Assembly: GCF_000720185.1 (NCBI RefSeq)
Contig: NZ_JOIY01000005.1
Location: 124,001-188,000, forward strand
Length of the DNA: 64,000 nucleotides
Source: Streptomyces sp. NRRL S-340
Lineage (GTDB): Bacteria > Actinomycetota > Actinomycetes > Streptomycetales > Streptomycetaceae
Direction: 5' to 3'
Part shown: one piece after another, positions 47,028 to 56,302 of the stretch
How the letters are laid out: the number at the start of each line of letters is the position of its first letter
Numbering within the stretch: position 1 is the first letter of the stretch
Notes under the pieces: model-generated
Seen by the model: the letters and a program-made list of their open reading frames with translations, nothing else
Databases searched by the model: none
What the model was told of the DNA's origin: nothing
Position numbers and translations under genes: made by a program

Positions 47028-47056
47028 TTGACGGTGCTCGCGGGCGCTCATTACGT
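47028..47056 (+). promoter_or_regulatory. Promoter of the NCS1 permease-racemase unit
   Basis: -35 TTGACG (47028-47033), 17-bp spacer, -10 TTACGT (47051-47056), about 75 bp before the permease ATG and 12 bp downstream of the GntR-type palindrome. Confidence 0.45.
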
Positions 47057-47129
47057 TCTGGGCCACGGAAGCGCTCTTCCGTTTCGTGGAAATCCTCCGA
47101 GTTCCCTCTCCCCGACCCAGGAGTCCTGC

Positions 47130-48614
47130 ATGACTGCCCTGGAAGACCGGTCGTCCGTGGAGACCGGTGGCACCGCCACCAGTTCCGCCCTCTACACCTA
47201 CGACCTCGCCCCGACGAAACGGGAAGGGCGCCGCTGGGGCGCCTACAACGTCTTCACCCTCTGGGCCAACGACGTGCACAGTCTCGGCAACTACGCGTTC
47301 GCCATCGGCCTGTTCGCGCTCGGCCTGAACGTGTGGGGCATCCTGGCCGCCTTCGCGCTCGCCTCCGTCCTGCTCTTCCTCCTGCTCACGCTCTCCGGGT
47401 TCATGGGACACAAGACGGGCGTCCCCTTCCCGGTCATGAGCCGTATCGCCTTCGGCGTCAAAGGCGCGAAGATGCCGGCCGCCGTCCGCGGTGTCGTCGC
47501 CATCGCCTGGTTTGGTATCCAGACCTATCTCGCCTCGGCCGTCCTGAGCACCCTCCTGGTCGCCATGTTCCCCGGACTGAGCCGGCTGGACACCCACTCC
47601 CTGCTCGGCCAGTCGGCGCTCGGCTGGATCACGTTCCTGGCGCTGTGGGGCCTTCAGGTGCTCATCGTCAGCTACGGCATGCAGATGATCCGCCGCTACA
47701 TGGCCTTCGCCGCACCCACCACGCTGCTCACCATGTGCGCCCTGGCGGTGTGGATGTTCGTCCGCGCGGGCGGCTCGGTCTCCCTCGACGACGGGAAGCC
47801 GCTGACCGGCGGCGCCATGTGGCTCCAGGTTTTCCAGGCCGCCGCGCTGTGGGTGGTGATCTACGGGACGTTCGTCCTCAACTTCTGCGACTTCACCCGC
47901 TCCGCGCGCAGCCGCGGCGCCATCGTCCGCGGCAACGTCATCGGCATCCCGGTCAACATGCTCTTCTTCGCCTGCATCGTCGCGGTCCTCAGCGGGGCCC
48001 AGTTCAAGCTCGACGGACGCGTCATCACCAGCCCAACCGACATCGTCCGGACCATCCCGAACATGTTCCTGCTGGCCGTCGCCTCGCTCGCGCTGATCGC
48101 CCTGACCGTCGCGGTGAATCTGCTGGCCAACTTCGTGGCCCCCATCTACGCCCTGGTCAACCTGTTCCCCCGACGGCTCGACTTCCGCAGGGCCGGCCTG
48201 GTGAGCGCGGGCCTCGGCCTCGTCATCACCCCCTGGAACCTGTACAACAGCCCGGTCGCGGTGAACTACTTCCTCGGCGGCCTCGGCGCCCTGCTCGGCC
48301 CCCTGTTCGGCGTGATCATGGCGGACTACTGGATGCTGCGGAAGTCCCGGGTGAACGTGCCCGCCCTCTACACCGAGGACGCGGACGCCGACTACCACTA
48401 CCGGCGCGGCTACAACCCGCGCGCCGTCGCCGCGTTCGTGCCGAGCGCGGCCGTCGCCGTCGCGGTCGCCCTGGTGCCCGTCTTCCACACCCTCGCCGGA
48501 TTCTCCTGGTTCGTCGGCGCGCTCCTCGCCGCCGCGCTGTACACGGTCCTCGCCGACCGCACCGCACCCGTCCGCGACCTGGACGGCGAGGCCATCGCCG
48601 TCGCCGCCGAATAG
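47130..48614 (+). CDS. NCS1-family permease (cytosine/purine/allantoin/hydantoin type)
   Basis: A 494-residue, 12-helix nucleobase:cation symporter-1. The N-terminal motif RRWGAYNVFTLWANDVHSLGNY and SFxG-like helices match the family importing allantoin, hydantoins, uracil or cytosine. The ATG has GGAG 6 nt upstream. The following gene, 32 bp later on the same strand, is an Asp/Glu-hydantoin-racemase-like enzyme. The pair therefore suggests uptake and conversion of a hydantoin-like or dicarboxylic nitrogen compound, controlled by the GntR at 49537. Confidence 0.92.
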   Translation: MTALEDRSSVETGGTATSSALYTYDLAPTKREGRRWGAYNVFTLWANDVHSLGNYAFAIGLFALGLNVWGILAAFALASVLLFLLLTLSGFMGHKTGVPFPVMSRIAFGVKGAKMPAAVRGVVAIAWFGIQTYLASAVLSTLLVAMFPGLSRLDTHSLLGQSALGWITFLALWGLQVLIVSYGMQMIRRYMAFAAPTTLLTMCALAVWMFVRAGGSVSLDDGKPLTGGAMWLQVFQAAALWVVIYGTFVLNFCDFTRSARSRGAIVRGNVIGIPVNMLFFACIVAVLSGAQFKLDGRVITSPTDIVRTIPNMFLLAVASLALIALTVAVNLLANFVAPIYALVNLFPRRLDFRRAGLVSAGLGLVITPWNLYNSPVAVNYFLGGLGALLGPLFGVIMADYWMLRKSRVNVPALYTEDADADYHYRRGYNPRAVAAFVPSAAVAVAVALVPVFHTLAGFSWFVGALLAAALYTVLADRTAPVRDLDGEAIAVAAE

Positions 48615-48646
48615 CCCGCCCGAGCAGAAGGCCGGAGCCCGCTCCC

Positions 48647-49372
48647 ATGCGCATCCTCGTCGTCAACGTCAACACCACGCAGTCCATCACCGACGCGATC
48701 GGCAGGCAGGCGGCCGAGGCCGCTTCACCGGGCACGGAGATCGTGCCGCTGACCCCCTCCTTCGGCGCGGAGTCCGTCGAGGGCAACTACGAGAGCTACC
48801 TCGCGGCCGTCGCCGTCATGGAGACCGTCCGCGCCCACCCCGGACCGTACGACGCGGTGATCCAGGCCGGGTACGGCGAACACGGCCGCGAAGGACTCCA
48901 GGAGCTGCTCGACGTCCCGGTCGTCGACATCACCGAGGCGGCGGCCAGCACCGCCCGGTTCCTGGGCCGCCGCTACTCCGTCGTCACCACCCTCGACCGC
49001 ACGGTCCCCCTGATCGAGGAGCGCCTGGAGGTGGCCGGACTGAGCGCGAGATGCGCCTCCGTCCGCGCCACCGGACTCCCCGTGCTCGCCCTCGAACAGG
49101 ACGAGCGGGCCGCCGCGGACGCCATCGCCGAACAGTCCGTGCGCGCGGTGGCCGACGACCGCGCCGAGGTGATCTGCCTGGGCTGCGGGGGCATGGCCGG
49201 CCTCGCCGGACAGGTCGCGGACCGTACCGGAGTCCCGGTCGTCGACGGGGTGAGCGCCGCCGTGACCGTCGCCGAGTCACTGGTCCGCCTGGGCCTGTCC
49301 ACCTCCAAGGTGCGCACCTACGCCCCGCCCCGGCCCAAGCGGTTCGCCAACTGGCCGCCGGCGGCAGGCTGA
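48647..49372 (+). CDS. Asp/Glu/hydantoin racemase superfamily enzyme lacking the first catalytic Cys
   Basis: A 241-residue enzyme of the two-cysteine racemase fold. MRILVVNVNTTQSITDAIG and TPSFGAESVEGNYESYLAAVA are typical of hydantoin/allantoin racemases. The second catalytic cysteine is present in CLGCGGM (C180). The first, expected in an ACFG(D/E) motif, is glycine here (QAGYGEHG, G75). The same Gly/Cys combination is known in arylmalonate decarboxylase, so a decarboxylase-like or altered reaction is possible. It follows the NCS1 permease by 32 bp. Confidence 0.88.
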   Translation: MRILVVNVNTTQSITDAIGRQAAEAASPGTEIVPLTPSFGAESVEGNYESYLAAVAVMETVRAHPGPYDAVIQAGYGEHGREGLQELLDVPVVDITEAAASTARFLGRRYSVVTTLDRTVPLIEERLEVAGLSARCASVRATGLPVLALEQDERAAADAIAEQSVRAVADDRAEVICLGCGGMAGLAGQVADRTGVPVVDGVSAAVTVAESLVRLGLSTSKVRTYAPPRPKRFANWPPAAG

Positions 49373-49536
49373 CCCGTCGCACCGGCCGGTCCGCCAGGCC
49401 CGGCGGCCTCCCGTCGCTCCCCGGCCCGGCGGTGCGCCGTCCGGGCCGCGGGGTATCCTGACGGGCCGCCCGGCTGCTTCGCCGCACGGACGCAGACGGT
49501 GCCGGAACGGGACGGGACGGGAGACGAAGGACCGAG

Positions 49537-50193
49537 ATGACGGCGTCAGGGGACTACGTGCCCGAGTCCGAGCGGGTGACGCGGCAGTTGCGCGACGAGA
49601 TCCTCGACGGAGTACGGCGGCCCGGCAGCCGTCTGGTCGAACGCGAACTCGCCGAGGCGCTCGGCGTGAGCCGGCTGCCCGTCCGCGAGGCGCTCAAGAC
49701 CCTGGTGGCCGAGGGCCTGGTGACGCCGCGTCCGCGGAGCTGGGCCGTGGTGCGCGAGTTCACCGCAAGCGACGTCGCCGACCTCGACGAGGTCCGTTCG
49801 GCCCTGGAGACCCTCTCCTTCCGGCTCGCCGCACAGCGCCACACACGCGACGGCCTGCGCCGGCTGCGCGCGGACCTGGACGCCGAGCTGGAGGCGGCCC
49901 GCTCCGGCGACGCCGTGCGGGCACGCCGGGCCGCGGCCGACTTCCACCAGACCGTCACCACGCTGGCCGCCAACGAACTGCTCAACGAACTCGACCGCGT
50001 CCTCAGCAGCCGCATGCGGTGGTTCCGGGGCCAGCACGACGACCTGCTGGGTGTGGCCCTGGAGCACGAGGCCCTCTACCAGGCCATCGCGGAACGCGAC
50101 GTCGAGCGGGTCGGAACACTCGTCCTCAGCCACCTGGCGACCGGCCGCAGCGCGGCCCTGGGCCACCGCGGCCAGGAGCGCGACCAGGACTGA
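49537..50193 (+). CDS. GntR-family regulator, FCD (FadR) subfamily
   Basis: A 218-residue repressor. A GntR winged helix spans residues of about 10-75 (RLVERELAEALGVSRLPVREALKTL), followed by an all-helical FCD effector domain (residues of about 80-210) whose metal/ligand residues include D and H in ADFHQTV and EHEALYQAI. It ends the NCS1 permease-racemase module on the same strand, 164 bp after the racemase gene. It most likely binds the AAAATGG/CCATTTT dyad in the permease promoter. Confidence 0.9.
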   Translation: MTASGDYVPESERVTRQLRDEILDGVRRPGSRLVERELAEALGVSRLPVREALKTLVAEGLVTPRPRSWAVVREFTASDVADLDEVRSALETLSFRLAAQRHTRDGLRRLRADLDAELEAARSGDAVRARRAAADFHQTVTTLAANELLNELDRVLSSRMRWFRGQHDDLLGVALEHEALYQAIAERDVERVGTLVLSHLATGRSAALGHRGQERDQD

Positions 50194-50231
50194 GCGGGGG
50201 CCGACCGGAGTGCCGCGGCGCACGGCGGCCG

Positions 50232-51203
50232 CTAGCGGCGGCCCGACGCCGGCCGGTCCGCCTCCCGTCCGGCCCGGTCCGCCTCGCGTTCGGCCCGGCG
50301 GGCCTCCCGCTCGGCCCCGGTGAGGGCGTCGGCGGCCGTCCGCAGCCGCCCCTCGGCCTCCTCCCGCTCCCGTTCGGCCCGCCGCAGTCCCTCACGGGCC
50401 CGCCGCAGCTCCTCACCGGCCCGGCGCACCTCCTCCTCGGCGGCGGACACCCGCTCACCGGCCTGGTCGCACCGGTCGCCCGCCCGCCGCGCCCGCGCGT
50501 CGGCCTCGGCGTGCTCCTCCCGCAGGGCACGCAGCCGCTCCGCGGCCTCCTCGGCCGCCTTCCCGGCCGCCGCGAGCCGCGTCCGCCGCTTCCGGCGCCG
50601 CTCGTCCAGTTCGTCCTTCGTCCGGGACCGGGCCGGTGCGCCCGCGGCAGCCGGACGGCGCGCCGCCGGGGCGGCCCCCGCCTCCGGGCCGGTGCCGCCG
50701 GGGAACGCCGACGGCGGCGTGAGCGCGCTGTGCAGCCGGCCGGCGGCCCACAGACCGGCGGCGTCCGGGTCGCTGAGCACGGCGCGCAGGGTGGACTCCA
50801 GCTCCTGGCGCACCGCGCCGGACAGCGGGTGCCCCGCGTCCCGGGCGAGCTGCGCCGCCTGCCCGGACAGCGCGGCGACGACACGCTGCCGCCGAGCGGA
50901 CAACTCACGCAGCCCGTCGGCGTCCAGGGTGCGGTACGCCTCGCGCAGCGCCCGGCCCAGCTGGAGGAACTGTTCGCTCTCCGCCGGGCGGGAGCGCAGC
51001 AGCAGGTTGGCCGCCCAGGCAGCCAGGGTGGGCCGCCGGGCGGCATGGATGCGGCGGGCGTCCTCGGCACGCCCGTCGGCCCTGGCCGCGCCCGCCAGTT
51101 CCTCCCGGCGGGCGACGAAGCCGGCCGGCGGCACGGTGTAGAGGTCGTCGAGGGCCGCCTCGGCCCCGTGCCCCGTGCCACCGCGGCCGTTCTCGCGCTT
51201 CAT
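50232..51203 (-). CDS. Coiled-coil protein of unknown function
   Basis: A 323-residue cytoplasmic protein with two parts. Residues of about 1-165 are helical with conserved-looking FVARREELAGAARADGRAEDARRI and RPTLAAWAANLLLR. Residues of about 190-323 are an almost uninterrupted charged coiled coil (repeats of RRAEREREEAEGRL type). Nothing identifies an enzyme. The ATG at 51203 starts MKRENGRGG. Proteins of this shape occur singly in Streptomyces with no assigned role. It sits just downstream of ureD on the same strand, but 104 bp away, so it may be the operon tail or independent. Confidence 0.75.
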   Translation of the reverse strand: MKRENGRGGTGHGAEAALDDLYTVPPAGFVARREELAGAARADGRAEDARRIHAARRPTLAAWAANLLLRSRPAESEQFLQLGRALREAYRTLDADGLRELSARRQRVVAALSGQAAQLARDAGHPLSGAVRQELESTLRAVLSDPDAAGLWAAGRLHSALTPPSAFPGGTGPEAGAAPAARRPAAAGAPARSRTKDELDERRRKRRTRLAAAGKAAEEAAERLRALREEHAEADARARRAGDRCDQAGERVSAAEEEVRRAGEELRRAREGLRRAEREREEAEGRLRTAADALTGAEREARRAEREADRAGREADRPASGRR

Positions 51204-51307
51204 GATCCCCAGGCTCCACCGCCCGGGACCGTCCCGCATCCGCAAGGGGCCCGGGCCGCGCGTGCCGCCGCGGCACTCCTGGGACCGGCTGGAGCGGCTC
51301 GCTCGCG

Positions 51308-52249
51308 TCAGGTCTTGCGCAGGTCGGGCGCGGGGACGCCGAGGAGCAGACGGCGCACCGCGTCCCAGGCGGCGCGCAGGGCACGGGCCACCGCGGGCGG
51401 GTCGCTGCCCATGATCCGCACCCACGCGCCGCAGTCGTCGGGCAGCATGCTCACCCCGAAGGCCTGGCCTGCGGTGCGCAACGCCTCGTGCAGGGTGTCG
51501 GCGACCTCACCGGCGGCGGCGAGCGGCGTGAGCACGAACAGCGTGGCCATCAGGTCGTGGCCGCCGAAGACGGCCGGGCCGGTGACCGAGCCGGGCTCCC
51601 GCGGATCCAGCCGTACGGTGTCCAGGACCAGCAGGTCGCCGTCGGGCCGCGTGATCTCCAGGTCGCTGAACAGCATGCGGTAGGCGTGCCGTTCACCGCG
51701 CGCCAGCCGTCCGGCCGTGATCGTCTCGCCCAGCAGGACGGTGGCCGTCGGGTCCGCGGTCACCAGGGTCTGCTGGTAGAAGCGGGCGTCGCGGTAGGGG
51801 ATCAGCGGGTCGGGCAGGTACTCGACGTAACTGTCCGCGCCGGCAGTGAGGTGGACGACCTGCGTGGCGTGGTCGAACTCCACCCGGTGCAGCTTCGTGG
51901 CCGCCTGCGTCGTCAGGTGCACGGCGGTGCCCGGACCGCAGTCGACGTCGATGCGGTTGCGGTCGGCCTGGACGATGCCGCCGCCGGTGGACATCAGGTA
52001 GGTGAACGGCATGTCCGGCCGGAGGGGGTCCACGTACAGCGGCCGCATGATCTGCAGCGGCGACTTCTGGTAGCGGTGGACGAGTTCGGTGCGCTCGCCG
52101 ACGCGGGCGTAGCGCAGTTCGAGCAGGCCGACCTTGCCGGGGCGCCCGGCGGCCAGGGTGTCCGCGGGGCCGGTCAGGCCGAGCATCCGGGCCGGAACCC
52201 GCCGGGGTTCGTAGTGTGCGGGATCCAGCCGCGCGGGCGCCTTCGTCAT
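51308..52249 (-). CDS. ureD: Urease accessory protein UreD
   Basis: A 313-residue urease chaperone that, with UreF and UreG, delivers nickel to apo-urease. The UreD family signature runs through MSTGGGIVQADRNRIDVDCG, TQAATKLHR and PLIPYRDARFYQQT. The ATG overlaps the ureG stop by 4 nt (ATGA). It is the last gene of the urease operon; its position after ureG is the usual actinobacterial order ureABCFGD. Confidence 0.93.
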   Translation of the reverse strand: MTKAPARLDPAHYEPRRVPARMLGLTGPADTLAAGRPGKVGLLELRYARVGERTELVHRYQKSPLQIMRPLYVDPLRPDMPFTYLMSTGGGIVQADRNRIDVDCGPGTAVHLTTQAATKLHRVEFDHATQVVHLTAGADSYVEYLPDPLIPYRDARFYQQTLVTADPTATVLLGETITAGRLARGERHAYRMLFSDLEITRPDGDLLVLDTVRLDPREPGSVTGPAVFGGHDLMATLFVLTPLAAAGEVADTLHEALRTAGQAFGVSMLPDDCGAWVRIMGSDPPAVARALRAAWDAVRRLLLGVPAPDLRKT

Positions 52250-52953
52250 GCGGACGCCGCCGGAGCGCCGGCCGGCCGGGCCGCCTCGTGGGCCAGCACG
52301 AAGTCGGCGATGGTGTCCAGGCCCTGACCGGTGAGGGAGTTGGTGAGCACCACCGGCCGGCCCTCCCGGACGGTGTGGGCGTCCGCCTCCATCTGCGCAA
52401 GGTCGCAGCGCACGTACTGGGCGATGTCGACCTTGTTGATGACGAGCAGTTCGCACTCGGTGATGCCCGGGCCGCGCTTGCGGGGCATCTTGTCGCCCTC
52501 GGCGGTGTCCAGGACGAACAGGAACAGGTCGACCAGGGCCGGGCTGAAGGTGAGCGTCAGGTTGTCGCCGCCGCTCTCGAAGAGCAGCGTGTCCACCTCG
52601 GGGAAGCGCTCCAGGATCTCGTCGGCCGCCGCCTGGTTCATCGTCGGGTCGTCCCGGACCGCGGTGTGCGGGCAGGCGCCGGTCTCCACGCCGACGATGC
52701 GGTCGGCGGCGAGGATTCCGTCCAGGGTGCGCCGCACGTGCGCGGCGTCCTCGGAGGTGTAGATGTCGTTGGTGATCACGGCGGGGGTGCGGCCGCGTTC
52801 GATGAGCACCGGGACGAGCGCCTCGATCAGCGCGGTCTTGCCCGAGCCGACCGGCCCGGCGACGCCCACGCGCAGCACACCGTCCTGGGGGCGCCGGACG
52901 AACTCGTCGTGGTCGTGGTGGTGCGAGCCCTTGACCTGGGTGGGGTCGTGCAT
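52246..52953 (-). CDS. ureG: Urease accessory GTPase UreG with His-rich N-terminus
   Basis: A 235-residue SIMIBI-class GTPase that powers nickel insertion. The P-loop is GPVGSGKTAL, the metal-binding motif is GACPHTAVRDD (Cys-Pro-His), and the guanine-specificity motif is NKVD. The N-terminus SHHHDHDE is a short histidine/aspartate cluster likely to bind nickel, which matters because no ureE (the usual nickel store) is present in the operon. Coupled to ureD by an ATGA overlap. Confidence 0.96.
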   Translation of the reverse strand: MHDPTQVKGSHHHDHDEFVRRPQDGVLRVGVAGPVGSGKTALIEALVPVLIERGRTPAVITNDIYTSEDAAHVRRTLDGILAADRIVGVETGACPHTAVRDDPTMNQAAADEILERFPEVDTLLFESGGDNLTLTFSPALVDLFLFVLDTAEGDKMPRKRGPGITECELLVINKVDIAQYVRCDLAQMEADAHTVREGRPVVLTNSLTGQGLDTIADFVLAHEAARPAGAPAASA

Positions 52954-53010
52954 GGTGATCCGTGCTCCTTGTCAGACGTGGTGGTTCTCGGTGGGGGTGG
53001 CAGCCGTGGC

Positions 53011-53709
53011 TCAGCTGGCGAACAGCCGGGCCTCGGCGCGTTCGTGGCGGCCCGCCATGACGTCGGCCACGGGGACGCATCCGCCGAGGTCGGCCAGTTC
53101 CCGGTGCAGCGCCGCCTCCACGGTCTCCTCGATGACCGGGGCGGCGCCGTGCAGGACGACCTGGGCCCGCCGGTGGTCGGTGAGCCGCAGCCGCAGGGCG
53201 GCGCCGACGAAGCTGGCCGCGAAGGCGAACAGCTCGCAGGTGACGGCCTGCCGCACGGTGAGGCCGTTGCCGGCGTGGACGACGCCGGCGACGACCGGCT
53301 GGCAGCCGCGCACCGCGCCGTCCCGGTACAGCGTCCGGTACCGCTCGATCGGCGCGGTGCCGTAGACCTCGCCCGCCAGGTCGAGCAGCTGCCGCCCGGT
53401 GCGCACGGCGGCCTGCCGCGCCTCACGGCCCAGCTTCGTGGCGTGCAGCCGCCGCTCCACGGCCACCACCTCGTCCCAGTCGTCCGCGCCGACCGCGCGG
53501 TGGGTGAGGGCGAGGGCGGTGGCGTCGGCCGGTCCCGCGCTGTGGCGGAGCAGGTCGTTCAGGAGGGCGGGCAGGGTGCGCGGGGTGACCGCACGGGCCT
53601 GCTGGAAGCCCTCCAGGCCGTGGGAGAGGGTGTAGTAGCCGCTGGGGAAGGCCGAGTCGGTGAGCTGGAGCCCGGTCAGCAGCGCCGGGATCGGCATCGG
53701 GTCGTTCAC
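53011..53709 (-). CDS. ureF: Urease accessory protein UreF
   Basis: A 232-residue all-helical urease activator that acts as a fidelity factor in the UreDFG complex. The family motif LTDSAFPSGYYTLSHGLE is near the N-terminus, and the C-terminal LADLGGCVPVADVMAGRHE fits the family. A GTG at 53709 is chosen as start, and an in-frame ATG at 53697 is the alternative. It lies 93 bp downstream of ureC and 57 bp before ureG. Confidence 0.93.
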   Translation of the reverse strand: MNDPMPIPALLTGLQLTDSAFPSGYYTLSHGLEGFQQARAVTPRTLPALLNDLLRHSAGPADATALALTHRAVGADDWDEVVAVERRLHATKLGREARQAAVRTGRQLLDLAGEVYGTAPIERYRTLYRDGAVRGCQPVVAGVVHAGNGLTVRQAVTCELFAFAASFVGAALRLRLTDHRRAQVVLHGAAPVIEETVEAALHRELADLGGCVPVADVMAGRHERAEARLFAS

Positions 53710-53802
53710 GCCGGGTTTCCGTTCCTGCCGGACGGCCGTACGCCGGGACCGGCCGTGGGGCGCGCAGGGCACGCGGGGTGCCCTGCGCACCGTCGTGGGG
53801 GG

Positions 53803-55527
53803 TCAGACGATGTAGAAGAGCTGGTTGAGCGGGAGGCGCTCGGCCGGCTCGATGGTGGCGGGCTCGCCGTCCACGGTGACCTTGTACGTCTCCGGGTCGA
53901 CCTCGATGCGCGGCAGCGCGTCGTTGCGGACCATGTGCTGCTTGCCGACGGTGCGGCAGCGCCGCACCGGCTCGACGCGCCGCCCGAGACCCAGTTCGCC
54001 GGGGACGCCGGCGGCGATGGACGCCTGGGACATGAAGGTGACCGAGGTACGCTGCCGGGCCCGGCCCATGCTGCCGAACATCGGCCGGTAGTAGACCGGT
54101 TGGGGCGTCGGCAGGGAGGCGTTGGGGTCGCCCATCAGCGCCCAGTTCACCATGCCGCCCTTGATGATCAGCTTGGGCTTGGCGGCGAAGGAGTTGATCG
54201 GCCAGAGCACGATGTCGGCGAGCTTGCCGGGCTCCAGCGAGCCGATCACGTCGGAGGCGCCCACCGCGATCGCCGGGTTGATGGTGAGCTTGGCCAGGTA
54301 CCGCAGGACACGCGCGTTGTCGTTGCGGGAGCTGTCCTCGGCCAGCGCGCCCCGCATCTCCTTGCAGTGGTGCGCGGTCTGGAAGGCACGGGAGAAGGAC
54401 TCGCCGACCCGGCCCATGGCCTGGGAGTCGGAGGAGAAGATGCTGATCACGCCGAGGTCGTGCATCACCGTCTCGGCCGCGATGGTCTCCGCGCGCACCC
54501 GGCTGTCGGCGAACGACACGTCCTCGGGGATGTCGCGGGACAGGTGGTGGCAGACCATCACCATGTCCAGCAGCTCGTCCACCGAGTTGATGGTGTACGG
54601 CAGCGTCGGGTTGGTGGAGGAGGGCAGCACGTTCGGCTCGCCCGCGACCCGCATGATGTCGGGGGCGTGCCCGCCGCCCGCGCCCTCGGTGTGGAAGGTG
54701 TGGATGGTCCGGCCATCGATCGCGGACAGCGTGTCCTCGAAGAAACCGCCCTCGTTGAGGGTGTCGGTGTGGATGGCCATCTGCACGTCGTACTCGTCGG
54801 CGACGCTCAGCGCGTTGTCGATGGTGGCGGGGGTGGCGCCCCAGTCCTCGTGCACCTTCAGACCGGCCACGCCCGCCTCGACCTGCTCGCGCAGCGCCTC
54901 GGGCAGACTGCCGTTGCCCTTGCCGAGCAGACCCACGTTGACCGGCAGGTCCTCGACCGCCTCCAGCATGCGGTGGATGTTCCACGGGCCGGGGGTGCAG
55001 GTGGTGCCGTTGCTGCCGTCGGTGGGGCCGGTGCCGCCGCCGAAGAACGTGGTGATGCCGTTGGACAGGCCCTCCTGGGCCTGCTGCGGCGAGATGAAGT
55101 GGATGTGCGTGTCGACGCCGCCGGCGGTGGCGATCAGGTGCTCGCCGGAGATCACCTCGGTGCCCGGACCGATGACCAGCTTGGGGTCGACACCGTTCTG
55201 CGCGTGCGGGTTGCCGACCTTGCCGACGCCGACGATCAGACCGTCGCGGACCCCGATGTCGCCCTTGACGACACCCAGCACCGCATCGAGCACCACCACG
55301 TTGGTGATGACCAGGTCCAGCGCGCCCTCGCGGTTCAGCGCCGCGGGGTCCTGGGCCATGCCGTCGCGGATGGCCTTGCCGCCGCCGTAGACGGCCTCGT
55401 CGCCGTAGGAGCCGGCGTTGTAGTCGTGCTCGACCTCCACCACCAGGTTGGTGTCGGCGAGGTGGAACCGGTCGCCCACGGTGGGGCCGAACAGGTCCGT
55501 GTACTGCTTGCGCGGGATGATCGCCAT
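53803..55527 (-). CDS. ureC: Urease alpha subunit
   Basis: The 574-residue catalytic subunit hydrolysing urea to ammonia and carbamate at a dinickel site. Nickel ligands are visible in VDTHIHF, the carbamylated-lysine region is [12 protein letters not shown], and later histidines appear in [14 protein letters not shown] and the flap [22 protein letters not shown]. The length is standard. Its ATG overlaps the ureB stop by one base. All active-site residues I can check are present. Confidence 0.97.
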   Translation of the reverse strand: MAIIPRKQYTDLFGPTVGDRFHLADTNLVVEVEHDYNAGSYGDEAVYGGGKAIRDGMAQDPAALNREGALDLVITNVVVLDAVLGVVKGDIGVRDGLIVGVGKVGNPHAQNGVDPKLVIGPGTEVISGEHLIATAGGVDTHIHFISPQQAQEGLSNGITTFFGGGTGPTDGSNGTTCTPGPWNIHRMLEAVEDLPVNVGLLGKGNGSLPEALREQVEAGVAGLKVHEDWGATPATIDNALSVADEYDVQMAIHTDTLNEGGFFEDTLSAIDGRTIHTFHTEGAGGGHAPDIMRVAGEPNVLPSSTNPTLPYTINSVDELLDMVMVCHHLSRDIPEDVSFADSRVRAETIAAETVMHDLGVISIFSSDSQAMGRVGESFSRAFQTAHHCKEMRGALAEDSSRNDNARVLRYLAKLTINPAIAVGASDVIGSLEPGKLADIVLWPINSFAAKPKLIIKGGMVNWALMGDPNASLPTPQPVYYRPMFGSMGRARQRTSVTFMSQASIAAGVPGELGLGRRVEPVRRCRTVGKQHMVRNDALPRIEVDPETYKVTVDGEPATIEPAERLPLNQLFYIV

Positions 55528-55955
55528 CAGCGGTCGGCCCCCTCGTTCTCGGTGTCGGCGGCGGTGGTGGCTTCGGCGGTGGCCGAGGTGGTGGCGAATC
55601 CCAGCTCCCCGGCGCGGCGCAGCGCCGCGCGCCGGGTGTCGTCGGTGTTCAGGCCGCCGTTGACGAGTCCCGCGAAGCCGACGAGGCGCCGGGTCCCGCC
55701 GAAGGCGACCAGTTCCACCTCGCGGGTGTCACCGGGCTCGAAGCGCACGGCCGTGCCGGACGGGATGTCCAGGTGCATGCCGTACGCCGCCTCGCGGTCG
55801 AACAGCAGCGCGCGGTTGACCTCGAAGAAGTGGTAATGGGAGCCGATCTGCACGGCCCGGTCACCGGTGTTGGCGACGGTCAGCGCGACCGTCGCTCTGC
55901 CGGCGTTGATCTCCACGGGGTCGTCCCCGTAGAGGTAGTGGGCTCCACCCGACAT
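55527..55955 (-). CDS. ureB: Urease beta subunit
   Basis: A 142-residue structural subunit (core motif [33 protein letters not shown] shared across ureases, here split as [11 protein letters not shown] and [14 protein letters not shown]). The C-terminal roughly 30 residues are an Ala/Thr-rich extension longer than the minimal subunit. It lies between ureA (37 bp away) and ureC (1-bp overlap). Confidence 0.95.
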   Translation of the reverse strand: MSGGAHYLYGDDPVEINAGRATVALTVANTGDRAVQIGSHYHFFEVNRALLFDREAAYGMHLDIPSGTAVRFEPGDTREVELVAFGGTRRLVGFAGLVNGGLNTDDTRRAALRRAGELGFATTSATAEATTAADTENEGADR

Positions 55956-55992
55956 CGTTGTCTCCTAGTTCCAGGCGGTGGATCAGGCGGGT

Positions 55993-56298
55993 TCAGGCGC
56001 TGATGGGGTCGTGGCAGGTGACCAGCTTCGTCCCGTCCACGAAGGCCGTCTCGACCTGCAGGACGGTGAGCATCTCGCGTACCCCGGGCATGACGTCGCC
56101 GGCGGTGACCACCTTGCGGCCCAGCTCCATGCACTCGGCGACGGTGTGGCCGTCACGGGCGGCCTCCAGGACCGCCTCGGTGATCAGCGCGGCCGCCTCC
56201 GAGTAGTTGAGCTTGGTGCCCCGCGCCCGGCGGCGGCGGGCCAGGTCCGCCACCACGTAGACGTGGAGTTTGTCGATTTCGCGGGGTGCGAGGTTCAT
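55993..56298 (-). CDS. ureA: Urease gamma subunit
   Basis: A 101-residue structural subunit with the standard opening [15 protein letters not shown] and the end [18 protein letters not shown]. Its start lies 4 bp after the stop of the urea transporter gene, so both are on one transcript. Confidence 0.96.
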   Translation of the reverse strand: MNLAPREIDKLHVYVVADLARRRRARGTKLNYSEAAALITEAVLEAARDGHTVAECMELGRKVVTAGDVMPGVREMLTVLQVETAFVDGTKLVTCHDPISA

Positions 56299-56302
56299 GG
56301 CG

